A stretch of 64,000 nucleotides of DNA from Herminiimonas sp. (GTDB lineage: Bacteria; Pseudomonadota; Gammaproteobacteria; Burkholderiales; Burkholderiaceae), in the NCBI RefSeq assembly GCF_030655415.1, contig NZ_JAURVN010000014.1:62001-126000 (forward strand). Reading direction: 5' to 3'. Shown piece after piece: positions 8,096 to 18,300 of this stretch (its first letter is position 1; each line of letters opens with the position of its first letter). A program made the translations under genes and the position numbers. The notes below the pieces were generated by a model. The model worked only from the letters and a program-made list of their open reading frames with translations. It was not told where the DNA came from and did no database searches.

Positions 8096-10225
8096 ATGAA
8101 CGCTCCCATCGCAACTCTGTATTTCATCTCGGTGGGAGCCTTGCTCATGGGGGCGTTTCACGCAGCATTGCTGGCGCGCAGCAGCACTTATACAAGAGCT
8201 TCCTGGGCATTTGCTGCCATCTGTCTGTGTTTTTCCCTGTTTCAGTTTTGCGCCGTAATTCAATATGGCGCACAAGACTCCCAGGCCGCCATGTCGGCCC
8301 ATAAATGGCTCAATTTTTTCTCGCTTTTGATCATCGCCCTGATCGGCTATCTGGTTGCATCTCTTGAAAATAAAAAGAGTTCGTTCAGAGTCGCCTATGT
8401 AGTCGCCATTCTCGCGGCGCTGGTGATCGTCTATAACTTTGTTACTCCCTTCGGGTATCGCTTTGAAAGCATGCATCAAGATGGTTTGACCAGATTGTCG
8501 TGGGGCGAGCCCATCCATATTCTTTCTGGTGAACCATCGGTGGTCTATCGCTTGATCCGCCTGGTGTCCTTGGGTGTGCTGATTTACACCATCATCTTTG
8601 CCGTCAAGATACGCAAACTAGGCGGTCGACTTTCCAATCGGCTGATCTGGATTTCAATCGTGTTGATGTTGTGCACAACCAGCTTTGCCGGCTTGTCCGA
8701 TTCTGGCGTTGTAAAAATGCCTTATTTCGGCGGCTTCGGCTTTTTGTTTCTGGTCGCGGGCTTTTCCGTGTTGGTCAGAGCCGATGCGTTCAATAGAAAA
8801 ATTGAAGGAGTCCGCATCAATAAAGCATTGGAGCGTGAGGTTAAAAGCCACAAAATCGCGACCCAGCGTTTTGAACATGTTTTGCACAATGACGCGCTGA
8901 CTGGTTTGTCGAATCGTACAGGCGCACTGATCAGACTGCATCGCCTTCTCAATATCAACACTACCAATCAAACCAAACTGGCGATTTTTTTGTTTGATCT
9001 GGACCGGCTTGGCATCATTAACGGAACTTGCGGCCACAGGGTAGGCGACCAATTGCTGCGAGAGGTTGCGCAGCGCTTGCAAAATAATGTCCGTGATACG
9101 GACCTCATCGCAAGACTGGATAACGGCGGCTTTGTAATAGGCGCAAGCGGCTTGAAGGGACAGAGTTGCGTCACCTCATTGCATGAAAAATTATCCGGCG
9201 CTTTAGATTCGCCATTTGATGTTGCCGGCAGCATGTTGAAAATCACATTCAGTGCAGGTGTCGCGGTGTTCCCGGATAACGCCGAAACGGCGGAAGACAT
9301 TCTCGCAGCGGCAGAATTGGCTTTGCATGATGCGAAGAGCTGCGGCTTGGGTAATTTGCGGTTTTTTCATCCTGCATTAAAAGAAAACATCCAGGCCAGA
9401 ATCGATTTTGAAAATGCATTGAAAGAAGCGCTGCATAACAAAGAATTTTTCCTGTGTTATCAACCGCAAGTGCTGGCATCGGATGGCCGCACGGTGTGTC
9501 TTGAAGCGCTGATTCGTTGGCAGCATCCGGTATACGGCCTAGTCATGCCAGACAGATTTATTCCTTTGGCCGAGTCCATGGGGCTGATCTCGTCGATAGG
9601 TGCATGGGTTATCGAGTCTGCATGTGAGCAGCTTGCACTTTGGCACGCGATGGGTTTTGGTGAACTCAGAGTCGCGGTCAATCTTTCGGCGCATCAGTTG
9701 CTGGATTCCGCACTTGAAGAAACCGTCAGCCGAGCATTGCGTCGCTCTAATTTGTCGGGCTGCGATCTGGAACTTGAAATTACCGAGTCAGTTTTGATGC
9801 AAGAACCTGAACGATCGATAGAACGATTGGGTGGTTTGCGCAAGCTTGGGGTGCGATTATCGATTGATGATTTCGGCACCGGCTATTCTTCGCTGGGCTA
9901 TCTCAGAGTGCTGCCGGTACATGCCTTCAAGCTGGACCGTAGTTTTGTCAGAGATATCGGCAAGGGCGGCAAAGATCTGGAAATTTGCGCGACCTCAATC
10001 GGTCTCGCGAAAAATCTAGGCCTGGAGATCGTCGCCGAGGGCGTAGAAACCGAAGAACAAATGCAGCAACTGCGCACACTCGGTTGCCATCTGCTGCAAG
10101 GTTACTTTTTTGCGAAACCGCTGATCGTCGAAGCGGCCAGTAAATTTCTAGCAGCTCCTACGCATACTATTTTAATGCTACCGGAAGAGCTGCAGATGAC
10201 CTTGGGCTTGGCGCGTATGCCTTGA
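8096..10225 (+). CDS. Membrane GGDEF-EAL protein with degenerate GGDEF; probable c-di-GMP phosphodiesterase
   Basis: A 709-residue protein. Residues 1-230 hold about seven hydrophobic segments, like the 7TM sensor regions of some signalling proteins. A short coiled linker leads into a GGDEF domain (about 265-430) and an EAL domain (about 440-690). The GGDEF signature is replaced by DNGGF (342-346), so cyclase activity should be lost. The EAL domain looks intact: LEAL at about 469-472, the NLSAHQL metal-site segment, ELEITESVLM, DDFGTGYSSL with Asp591/592, KLDRSFV and EGVETEEQ. I therefore infer that it hydrolyses c-di-GMP at the inner membrane. The degenerate GGDEF may act as a GTP sensor, as in other proteins of this layout. 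The start has only a closely spaced AAGG. Confidence 0.88.
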   Translation: MNAPIATLYFISVGALLMGAFHAALLARSSTYTRASWAFAAICLCFSLFQFCAVIQYGAQDSQAAMSAHKWLNFFSLLIIALIGYLVASLENKKSSFRVAYVVAILAALVIVYNFVTPFGYRFESMHQDGLTRLSWGEPIHILSGEPSVVYRLIRLVSLGVLIYTIIFAVKIRKLGGRLSNRLIWISIVLMLCTTSFAGLSDSGVVKMPYFGGFGFLFLVAGFSVLVRADAFNRKIEGVRINKALEREVKSHKIATQRFEHVLHNDALTGLSNRTGALIRLHRLLNINTTNQTKLAIFLFDLDRLGIINGTCGHRVGDQLLREVAQRLQNNVRDTDLIARLDNGGFVIGASGLKGQSCVTSLHEKLSGALDSPFDVAGSMLKITFSAGVAVFPDNAETAEDILAAAELALHDAKSCGLGNLRFFHPALKENIQARIDFENALKEALHNKEFFLCYQPQVLASDGRTVCLEALIRWQHPVYGLVMPDRFIPLAESMGLISSIGAWVIESACEQLALWHAMGFGELRVAVNLSAHQLLDSALEETVSRALRRSNLSGCDLELEITESVLMQEPERSIERLGGLRKLGVRLSIDDFGTGYSSLGYLRVLPVHAFKLDRSFVRDIGKGGKDLEICATSIGLAKNLGLEIVAEGVETEEQMQQLRTLGCHLLQGYFFAKPLIVEAASKFLAAPTHTILMLPEELQMTLGLARMP

Positions 10226-10290
10226 ATCTAGCAGAATTGATTTTGTAAATTGAATTGTTATCTTTATTGAGTAACAAGTTCTATGAAAAA

Positions 10291-10518
10291 TTACCCTCCA
10301 GGCAAGGTAAGTAAAAATGAAATCAGAATGGCCGCCAGTCCCAATATCCCCACAAATTCTCGATGGTGTGATTGCTCATAAGCCGGTGGATAACGTCCTA
10401 AGGTAATGACACGCAAAATGAGCCAGCCCGGCCAATAGAATATTTTGACAATGACTATCTCAAGGATGAAATAGCCTACTGCACGTATAACTATTTCAGC
10501 TAATGCCTCAATCGCCAT
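10291..10518 (-). CDS. Small membrane protein, unknown
   Basis: 75 residues with a central hydrophobic pair of segments (VIRAVGYFILEIVIVKIFYWPGWLILRVITL) and a second span near the C-terminus (FVGILGLAAILISFLLTLPGG). The middle loop has GRYPPAYEQSHHREF. I do not recognise a named family. It lies 113 bp downstream of the 102-residue membrane protein on the same strand, probably at the tail of the same cluster. It is convergent with the GGDEF-EAL gene, 65 bp away, and no clear terminator is seen between them. Confidence 0.6.
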   Translation of the reverse strand: MAIEALAEIVIRAVGYFILEIVIVKIFYWPGWLILRVITLGRYPPAYEQSHHREFVGILGLAAILISFLLTLPGG

Positions 10519-10631
10519 TTTTTACCTGTATTGAAAATTTTGACCGAGTCTAAATGGACTCGTAACAGGTAACCATCCCATGAATATGGGGCGTATTTAT
10601 CTAATATATGTATCTCGTTCTGAGAGCAACA

Positions 10632-10940
10632 TCACCAAAGCGTATAAGTCATGATGAAGCCGGCCGATACCATCGCGGTCAAGGCTACGGCGAACAGGAC
10701 TTCAGAAATACGCGTCAGTAATAGAACCGTCCGCTGGTGCTTGGTACGCAATGCCCAGAATACGCAATAAGTACACAACAGAAAAAGCAGGGCACTGATG
10801 ACAAAAATGTCATCGACGACAGTGCCGCCTGGCGTTCTGCGCATGGTTGAGAAAAGAGTAGTGCCGGTGATGCAGAGGCCAGCCATGGTGCCCGAGCTTG
10901 AGAGCAGGTGGCGCAGTTCTTCGCGTGTGTTGTTATCCAT
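10632..10940 (-). CDS. Predicted three-span membrane protein, unknown
   Basis: 102 residues: a short polar N-terminus (MDNNTREELRHLLSSSGT), then hydrophobic segments around residues 18-32, 45-64 and 74-100. I recognise no family. The ATG at 10940 is preceded by a strong purine-rich GGGGGCGGA. The gene follows the lipoprotein gene by 45 bp on the same strand, so co-transcription with the MCE-transport genes upstream is plausible. A functional link is only inferred from position. Confidence 0.62.
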   Translation of the reverse strand: MDNNTREELRHLLSSSGTMAGLCITGTTLFSTMRRTPGGTVVDDIFVISALLFLLCTYCVFWALRTKHQRTVLLLTRISEVLFAVALTAMVSAGFIMTYTLW

Positions 10941-10985
10941 AGTCCGCCCCCAATGATCGATCTGGTAATAACTCTGGTGGCAGGT

Positions 10986-11681
10986 TTATGGTTGACTTGG
11001 AACGATAACTGTCGCGTTTTCGACCAAGGCGATTTTTCTGTGCAAGCGTTCCGCTTCGACTGTGTCGCCGGCATTTTCTGCCCGCAAGCGTTGTACTCCC
11101 AACCAGGCCAGCAATGGCCGTCGCCAGCCTTGTGCCGAGGCGGTGTCAACCGCGGCGCTCAAAACAGCCGGCGTAGCGCGATTGCTGCTGAACAGAACGC
11201 CAGCGGCAACCAGCTTTGCCAATGGATCTTCCATGCTTTGCAAGGCGCTGGCGGCTGCGACATCTGAACTGGCCGCGGCAACGGTGCGATGTTGTGGCGG
11301 TAACAAGGCAATATCCTGCGGCTTGATTTTGCCCGCCAGATAATCCGCATAGGCACGTTCAGGTGCTGCAGCATCAGCCCGCAATTTTTCAAAGCCATCG
11401 CATGGCTCGATGACCAGACTAGCGACACGCGCTGCACATCGTGTCAGTTCTACGCGCGCCATCAAATCGATGTTGCCGGTACGGCTGATTTCACTGCGGG
11501 CCAGATTGAATTCCTGCGTTTCTACACGTACTTTTCCTTCCAGATAGGCCGCGGCGCCACGTTCCATCGCAGTCTTGGCATTCATTTGCCAATCGGGAGC
11601 AGGCGTGCCGGCACATGCCACCAGCAATCCAATCAGACTGGCAGATCCAGCGATACGTAAAAAAGAGAAGGTCGTGATCAT
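10986..11681 (-). CDS. Predicted lipoprotein in an MCE-transport cluster
   Basis: 231 residues. The N-terminus has a lipoprotein signal: a hydrophobic stretch followed by lipobox LLVAC, with the cysteine at about residue 24 and a small residue after it. This predicts lipid anchoring, probably in the outer membrane. The mature part is Ala-rich and helical with a TPR-like feel (AYADYLAGKIKP, GWRRPLLAWLGVQRLRAENAG), but no family is certain. I start it at the ATG at 11681, which overlaps the stop of the MCE gene as ATGA and shows tight coupling. MCE systems often include an accessory lipoprotein, so it may connect the MCE protein to the outer membrane; that role is inferred. Confidence 0.72.
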   Translation of the reverse strand: MITTFSFLRIAGSASLIGLLVACAGTPAPDWQMNAKTAMERGAAAYLEGKVRVETQEFNLARSEISRTGNIDLMARVELTRCAARVASLVIEPCDGFEKLRADAAAPERAYADYLAGKIKPQDIALLPPQHRTVAAASSDVAAASALQSMEDPLAKLVAAGVLFSSNRATPAVLSAAVDTASAQGWRRPLLAWLGVQRLRAENAGDTVEAERLHRKIALVENATVIVPSQP

Positions 11682-12676
11682 GGCAGGGTCAACTCCGTAT
11701 CGCGTGCAAACGGCCATTTGCGATTGATTTCAGTGACCAGTTGATCGACCTTGCGCAAGCTGCGATCAACATCCGTGCGCAAGACATCCAGATCGCTGGT
11801 GGCGATTTTTGCGTTGGCGCTGATGGCTTGCGCATCGATCAATACCGCATCGACTTTTTTCAAACTGGATCTGGCTTCACTCAGCATTGCATTGAGTTGA
11901 ACGATGGTTGCCTGGCTATTACCGTCCTTGCCAAAGATTTGATTATCGGCTTTGACCAGCAAGCCATCGACCTTGGTCAACACGCTATTGGCGCGGCCCA
12001 GTGTCGCGACCAATTTCTGTGCATCTTTTTCATTGCCCATCAATCCACCAATTGCGCCATGTGGACCGTTGAATTTTTCTGTCAGCCCCTGCAAATTACT
12101 CAAGCTGGTACTGAGTGCAGATTCAGCTGCGGTCAAACCGTTCAGGTTTTCAATCAACTCTTTGGCAGATGCGACCAGCAAAGGGATTTCTGCAGCGACA
12201 TCGCCGACCAGCAAGACGCGTTCAGCACCAGGCGGTAAAGGTGGATCGGTAGGAATGCCGGTGTAAGCGCGCATCTTGGTACTGCCAACGATGCCGCGCT
12301 CCATCGCGAACACGCTGGATGTACGCAACCAGTGCGCATCTTTTTCCGCAACATCGACGATCATCCGCGCCTTGCCTTCCTTGCTGAGTTCGATGCGACT
12401 GACGCGCCCGATAGGGAATCCCGAAAAGGTCAGATCCATGCCGACCACGACTCCTTCTGAATCATCAGCCAGCAACACCAGTTCCTGCGTCGTCTCGAAA
12501 GCGCCGCGCGCATACATCAGGTAAGCCCCTGCGCCGCACACGAGTGCAATTAAAAACACCAGCAGAACAGCCGCCTTGAATTCAAGATTCTTGGGCATCG
12601 CCTGCATGCTCGGTGGCGGCGGGCTAGGTACTTGGCTAGAGTTGTCAGGATGTTCTTGCATGGGTGTCTGTGCCAT
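11678..12676 (-). CDS. MCE-family (MlaD-like) lipid-transport protein
   Basis: 332 residues. After a proline-rich cytoplasmic N-terminus there is one transmembrane segment (AAVLLVFLIALVCGAGAYLMYA, about 35-56). The MCE domain follows (VLLADDSEGVVVGMDLTFSGFPIGRVSRIEL, about 66-150), and then a long helical C-terminus rich in Leu, Asn and Lys that would form a needle or coiled bundle. MCE proteins form hexameric rings bound to an ABC permease and carry phospholipids or other hydrophobic compounds across the periplasm. The gene starts 5 bp after the MlaE-like permease and ends in an ATGA overlap with the lipoprotein gene. The ATPase partner is not encoded here. Confidence 0.86.
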   Translation of the reverse strand: MAQTPMQEHPDNSSQVPSPPPPSMQAMPKNLEFKAAVLLVFLIALVCGAGAYLMYARGAFETTQELVLLADDSEGVVVGMDLTFSGFPIGRVSRIELSKEGKARMIVDVAEKDAHWLRTSSVFAMERGIVGSTKMRAYTGIPTDPPLPPGAERVLLVGDVAAEIPLLVASAKELIENLNGLTAAESALSTSLSNLQGLTEKFNGPHGAIGGLMGNEKDAQKLVATLGRANSVLTKVDGLLVKADNQIFGKDGNSQATIVQLNAMLSEARSSLKKVDAVLIDAQAISANAKIATSDLDVLRTDVDRSLRKVDQLVTEINRKWPFARDTELTLP

Positions 12677-12681
12677 AAAAT

Positions 12682-13497
12682 TTAGTAATAGTTACCCATC
12701 AGCGAAGCAACTTCAATCAGCAGAATAACGAAAAATAAGCGCACCATCGCCGCCAGTTCATTCGCGGCTTTGGAGCGACTATGCAGTGGTGTATCGCGTG
12801 TATCGTAAAGAGAAGAGGCCATCGGGATTAGCGATACAGCCAGACTGAAGAAGATCGTCTTCAGCATGAAAATCATTGATACCGCAGGATTGAAAATTTG
12901 CCCCACCACGCGCGTGTAGCCGGGCAGCGCCCAATGCGTAAAGCCGTAAATCGACAGATAGGCAAGTATCAAAGAAAGCACGCAACTGACCGCCGCCAGC
13001 ATTAATACAGAGAACACGCCCGCCACGGCACGCGGAAAAAACTCGCGGCGTATCGGATCGACACCTTGTTGCTGCAACATCGCGAGATCGCCGCGCCTGC
13101 GCATTTCTGCCAGCTCTACGCCATCGGGCAAGGTGCGGCGCAAGGCGACAAACAAGGCGGCGGTCAGTGGGATCAGTTCCAGCACCAGGACGCGCACCAC
13201 CATTTCCAATGCATATTTGGAAAGGCCATAGCTCAAGGCCGTAATGACCACGATGCGTATCAAGATCAAGCTGACCAGCGACGACAATACAGAAAACCAG
13301 ATCAGATTCTCGGTCGTACCGAGCACGATTTGGTAGGCAATCGCATGTCGATTTTCGCGATGATAAGTTGCAGGCGACAATGCCAGCGATAACACCAGCA
13401 TGCCGAACAGCACAATGCGCCAGCCGCTGATGATCCAGCGCAAGGTAGCGCGGCCCATGTGTGAGAAAGTGCTGAAGGGGGATGCTTTCGCAGTCAT
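12682..13497 (-). CDS. MlaE-family ABC transporter permease
   Basis: 271 residues with five to six membrane spans, for example FGMLVLSLALSP, NLIWFSVLSSLVSLILIRIVVI, VFSVLMLAAVSCVLSLILAYLSIYGF and the C-terminal LFFVILLIEVASL. The cytoplasmic coupling region resembles the MlaE fold (ELAEMRRRGDLAMLQQQGVDPIRREFFPRAVAG, about 125-160). MlaE proteins are the membrane part of MCE-type lipid transporters. It opens a tightly spaced minus-strand cluster with the MCE protein and lipoprotein. No MlaF-type ATPase precedes it, since the upstream gene is divergent. No strong ribosome binding site is seen at the ATG, and an internal ATG 13 codons later is possible. Confidence 0.82.
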   Translation of the reverse strand: MTAKASPFSTFSHMGRATLRWIISGWRIVLFGMLVLSLALSPATYHRENRHAIAYQIVLGTTENLIWFSVLSSLVSLILIRIVVITALSYGLSKYALEMVVRVLVLELIPLTAALFVALRRTLPDGVELAEMRRRGDLAMLQQQGVDPIRREFFPRAVAGVFSVLMLAAVSCVLSLILAYLSIYGFTHWALPGYTRVVGQIFNPAVSMIFMLKTIFFSLAVSLIPMASSLYDTRDTPLHSRSKAANELAAMVRLFFVILLIEVASLMGNYY

Positions 13498-13622
13498 GCA
13501 AACATGGTAGCAGCGAATCGTACGTCTTTATATAGCTTGCATAATGGTTCGCCTACTTTTGACTTTGTCCCGAGATCGCACCACACTGCATCTTTATCGA
13601 TTGCACTTTGCATATTCAATTC

Positions 13623-14387
13623 ATGGATTTTTTCACCCCGGAACGCATAGAGAAAACCAGAGCGCTTGCGCAAGATGGCAAGCCTTTTGTCTTTGACGAT
13701 GGCGATATGCGCACGCTGCATTTCAATGAACAAGTCGTGCAAAGTGCGATGCGTTTGTCGGCGCCGGATGAATTGGTGATTCCCTATACGCAGGCGATGG
13801 CAGGCTTCGTGTCCTTGCATCCCGCGCCCAAACACATACTGATGATAGGTTTGGGCGGCGGCTCTTTCGCCAAATATTGTTACCGACATTTTCCATCGGC
13901 ACGTATCACCGTGCTGGAGTCGAATGCCGACGTGCTGGCGTTGCGCGATCAATTCATGATTCCGGCGGATGACGCGCGGCTGCAGGTATTACATGTGGAT
14001 GCCATCGCGCATCTGGAAAACCTTGCGTTTGCTTCGGTCGATGTGATCATGCTGGATGGTTTCGATGTAGATGGTGCGCCAGCCGCATTGCGCTCGCCAG
14101 AGTTTTTCCTGAACTGCAAAATGGTGCTCGACGATAAAGGCGTACTGATCGTCAATATGGGCGACCAGTACGCCAATATCGTTGGCACGGTCACGCAAGG
14201 GCAGGCCATGTTTGGCGCATTTCATCATTGGTGGTTCAAGGTGACGACGGACAACAGCCATGTCGCGGTCGCGGTGAATGCCGTCGATGATGAAGTCGGC
14301 GACGCAATGCTAAGAGCCGCTGCAATAGAGATCGCCGATCAATTTTCACTCGAACTAGTTTATCCAAAGAATTCAAGCGCCGAATAA
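13623..14387 (+). CDS. Spermidine-synthase-like methyltransferase-fold protein
   Basis: 254 residues with a Rossmann methyltransferase fold. The glycine-rich nucleotide loop is HILMIGLGGGSFAKY (about 73-87), an acidic strand end follows in ITVLESN, and VDVIMLDGFD is the third strand. The arrangement matches spermidine-synthase-like proteins (speE superfamily). These are widespread in Proteobacteria and often do not make polyamines. Nothing here proves aminopropyltransferase activity. I chose the ATG at 13623; a TTG at 13608 would add five residues, and neither has a strong ribosome binding site. It is divergent from the MlaE-like permease gene, with 125 bp between them. Confidence 0.75.
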   Translation: MDFFTPERIEKTRALAQDGKPFVFDDGDMRTLHFNEQVVQSAMRLSAPDELVIPYTQAMAGFVSLHPAPKHILMIGLGGGSFAKYCYRHFPSARITVLESNADVLALRDQFMIPADDARLQVLHVDAIAHLENLAFASVDVIMLDGFDVDGAPAALRSPEFFLNCKMVLDDKGVLIVNMGDQYANIVGTVTQGQAMFGAFHHWWFKVTTDNSHVAVAVNAVDDEVGDAMLRAAAIEIADQFSLELVYPKNSSAE

Positions 14388-14458
14388 ATAAGGCCTGTCT
14401 GACCAAGTCGTCGCTAGGACTGCTTAAGCGAAGACGTACGGTGGTCTTAAGTTTCGGC

Positions 14459-14905
14459 TCACGCTTGGGCACTACCTATATTAATCAGCGCCAATCCACT
14501 GTCCGCATCAAAAGTCCGACGCAGATAAGCTGGCGATTCGGTCAAGATAATCTCAAGAGTTGGACGCACATACGCTTGCAGCAAATGGCCGCCATGTGCG
14601 CTGCCATCACGTTTGCCTACGACTACATGGACATGGGTTTTTGGCTCGCCGTCTTGCAAGGCTACGTCGCCTATCAGCGACAAGACTTCGACCTGTTCAT
14701 TGACAGGTATATTTTCGTAATCCTTTTGATCCCAATTGAAGTAGGCCAGCGTCGCGCTGCTGAACGCGCCAATTGCGGTAAAGCGGCTGGCTGTCAGATT
14801 GTTTTCTTTGGCAAAACGCTGCAATTGGCTGACGACTTCTTCGCCAGTTTCCAGAATCAGTACATAAGTTTTCTCTGGGGCATCATTAATGATCTTGCTG
14901 CGCAT
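14459..14905 (-). CDS. PPC/DUF296-domain protein
   Basis: 148 residues, essentially a single PPC (DUF296) domain: YVLILETGEEVVSQLQRFAKENNLTASRFTAIGAF, then the metal-site-like THVHVVVGKRDGSAHGGHLL and EIILTESPAYLRR. In plants this domain is fused to AT-hooks; the bacterial stand-alone proteins form trimers of unclear role. The start is decided by the ribosome binding site. AAGGA lies directly against the first ATG (14911) but six bases before the second ATG (14905), which I use. It is convergent with the spermidine-synthase-like gene. Confidence 0.85.
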   Translation of the reverse strand: MRSKIINDAPEKTYVLILETGEEVVSQLQRFAKENNLTASRFTAIGAFSSATLAYFNWDQKDYENIPVNEQVEVLSLIGDVALQDGEPKTHVHVVVGKRDGSAHGGHLLQAYVRPTLEIILTESPAYLRRTFDADSGLALINIGSAQA

Positions 14906-15300
14906 GGTCATTCCTTCCGTTTGTCATGTATGGTGGAGAAGCATGTTGGGTAGACGCGCGTCGTCTCTGAAAGTTTGCTTTTCGCTCTAATTTGAATCTA
15001 TCCGCACCATAAAAGCCGGGGAACTCTTATTCGTTTCCTCCCTCCAACTGTTGAAAATACGACCACTAAAGCAATCTAAAATCCGCATAAGCGGGAGGAA
15101 AAATATGGTCACGAACATCTCTATGTATGCTGGAGAGGCATGCGTGTTGCGATCTTTTGTCTCCAACGAAGATGGTTTTCCTGGCGTAAAAAAACGCAGC
15201 CCACAGATAGCTAACCACGCGGCGAGTCGAATCAAGTTCGGCAAGCGCAACGGTCGCGCATGCAACTTGCTTACTTCCACTTTGATTTCAATCGCAGTAT
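14906..15300. other. Intergenic region before the glucan synthase gene
   Basis: About 395 bp between divergent genes. Frames on both strands overlap each other here and have no recognisable products. No hairpin terminator or clear operator was seen. The promoter of the glucan synthase gene is expected in this stretch, but I could not pick one with confidence. Confidence 0.5.
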
Positions 15301-18300
15301 TTGAAAAAGGTGGGGTGGCACTTGACTACTAATACCCTTCAACAAAAAATCCTGCAGTACTTCCCGTTCCTTTCCGCCTCTGGAAATGAAGAGGATTTCC
15401 CTGATGAGCCACCACGCGTTGAAATCTTCAGCGCAGAAAAACTCGAATCCCACGCCGCCCATCTGGCTGCAATTCAAAAAATAGGTCAGGCACCACGCCG
15501 CACCTCGATTTCTGCGATGGCGCGCGATGATGGTCGCGCCTTGGTCGCAGCGCATGCAGCGATAGAACGCGCCGCTGGCGAACGACGCGCGATTACGTCA
15601 GCGGCAGAATGGTTGCTCGATAACCTGCATGTGGTGCAAGAGAACGTCTCCGGCGTGGTTGAAAATATGCCGCGCCGTTTATACAAGTCATTGCCGAAAT
15701 TGCAGAACGGCGATTACGCCGGCATGCCGCGCATCTACGGTTTGTGCTGGGAATTTGCCGCGCATACCGACAATCATTTCGATACCGATTTGTTCCTGCG
15801 TTTTGTCCGCGCGTATCAAAGCTTACAAGCGCTGACGATGGCCGAATTATGGTCTTTGCCGGTCGTGATGCGCGCAGTACTGCTTGTCCATTTGCGTCGC
15901 GTCGCGATGCGCGTGGTCAGGGCGCAGGCCGCGCGGCAAGCAGCGGATGATTTGGCTAATGATTTGATCGCGATTGCGCAAAAAACACCAGAGAAAGAAC
16001 AGCCAGGGATTGTTCTGCCACCAGGACATTTGCGTCAGCCTTTTGCCGTGCAATTGGTGCAAAGGCTGCGTTATCAACAGCCAGGTTTTACACCATTACT
16101 GGATGCGCTTGCTGCCCGTTTAGCGGATCAGAATCTGACTATCGATGATTTGGTGTTGCGCGAACATACGACGCAAGTTGCATCGAATCAAACCATACGC
16201 AACATCATTACCAGCATGCGCGGTATTGCGGCTTTCGACTGGCGTGCGTTTTTTGAATCGGTTAGTTTGGTCGAACAAAAACTGCAAGCGCTGCCGACCT
16301 ATGCGGTACTGGATTTTTTGACGCGCGATCGCTATCGCAAAATCATTCAGCAAATCGCATTGAATGCGCGCTATTCGGAGCAACAGATAGCCGATGCATT
16401 GGTGCGCAAGATTGAATTCCATCGTAGCCAGATGCAGCATGACGATATTGTCGCCGACGAACGTGCGCTGGACCCGGGGCATTATTTGCTGGCTGGTGGC
16501 CGCAATGATCTGGAAGCCGAGCTGGGTTATCAGCCCCATCTTGCGCAAAAGCTGAAACGTCATTACATCGCTCACGCCAGCTTGTACTACCCAATCACGA
16601 TCTTGCTGGTCGCGTTCACTTTACTGGCGTTGCCGCTGTTAAGCACGCGTGACAATGGCGTGCCGGATATTGCATTGGCTTTGTTGATCGCAGCTGGATT
16701 TTTCCCTGCATCTGATATTGCGATTACGGTGGTTAACAAGGTATTGATGCGCCTGTTCTGGCCGCGCCATTTGCCGCGACTTGAGCTGGAAGATATTTCT
16801 GAAAGCTTGCGTACCTTTGTCGCAGTGCCGGTGATGTTGACCAGCGAAGAGGGTATCGAAGAAGAAGTGCGCCAACTGGAGGCGCATTACCTCGCGAATC
16901 CGGATGGTGAGGTCTACTTCACGTTATTGTCGGACTGGGCCGATGCGCAGCAAGAGCACATGCCGCAGGATTTGTATTTCCTGGAAAAAGCGCGCACAGA
17001 CATCGCCGAATTGAATGCGCGTTATGGCCCTAGCATCAGCGGCCAAACGCGGTTTTACATCCTACACAGAAAACGCTTGTGGAACGCCGCAGAAAATCGT
17101 TGGATGGGCTGGGAACGCAAGCGTGGCAAGCTGCATGAATTCAATCGTCTGCTGCGCGATGCGCACGACACTTCGTTTTTGCTCGACGATATTCCACTAC
17201 CGCGCAACGTCCGTTACGTGATCACGCTGGATGCCGATACGCGTATGCCGATTGGTGCTTTGCGCGCACTAGTGGGTGTTGCCGCACATCCGCTAAATCA
17301 ACCGCGTCACGATCCAGAAACCGGACGCGTGATTGAAGGTTACGGCATTCTGCAACCACGCATCACACCGACTTTGCCGATGCAGCAAGAGCGCACTTTA
17401 TATCGTCGCTTTTTCTCGGCGCGCGGCGGCATTGATCCTTACGGCGGTGCGGTCGCCGATGTCTATCAAGACGTGTTTGGCTGGGGCAGTTATTCTGGCA
17501 AGGGCTTGTATGACATCGACGCATTTGAACATGCGCTGGCTGGCAAAGTGCCGGAAAACACGATGCTCAGCCATGATCTGTTCGAAGGTGCAATTGCACG
17601 TGTGGCCTTGGTCAATGACGTCGAATTGTTCGAAGATTTCCCATCCCATGTAGAAGAAGCTGCTGCTCGCCAGCATCGCTGGACGCGTGGTGATTGGCAA
17701 TTGCTGCCGTGGTTATTGAATGGTGGCCGTGCCTCGATCTCGACGATAGATCGATTGAAAATTGTCGATAACATGCGCCGCTCTTTAATGGCACCCGCGA
17801 TTTTGACTGTACTGGTAACAGCGTTCTGTATGGAGTTTTCACCAAGCTGGCCGTGGCTGGCATTGGCCATTGTTGGTCTGGCCGCGCCATCGGTATTTCA
17901 GTTTGTATCTGATCTATTGCCGCATCGCGATGACTTGTCATTCAAGGCGCACTGGCGACGTGGTCTGGCCGTGTTGCCAGACACAATCGCGGTGGTATTC
18001 ATTTCGCTGGCAGTGCTGGCACAACATGCATGGCTGATGCTGGATGCGATATTCCGCACCTTGGTGCGCCTGATGTTTACGCGTAAAAAGTTGCTGCAAT
18101 GGGTCACATCAGCGCAAGTAAGAAAATCCAAACAATATTCGCTCTCGAATTTTGCATGGCGCGGGCGCATGGGCGTATTGCTCGCGTTCGTCATCGCCGG
18201 GATTGTGTATCTGACCAATCCTGAAAAATGGACGATGGTGCTGCCTTTCTGTTTGTTGTGGGTATTGGCGCCGGTGATAGCGCGCTGGATCAGTCTGCCA

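Noticed and set aside
10715..11149. 144-codon minus-strand frame overlapping two small membrane/lipoprotein genes
   Set aside because: It overlaps better-supported genes in another frame and has no hydrophobic or family pattern.
12779..13501. 240-codon minus-strand frame inside the permease gene
   Set aside because: Shadow of the MlaE-like permease, which has proper membrane spans and is tightly spaced with the MCE gene.
14987..15332. Overlapping frames on both strands before the glucan synthase
   Set aside because: Each overlaps the other or the true gene start and neither has a family pattern or a ribosome binding site.
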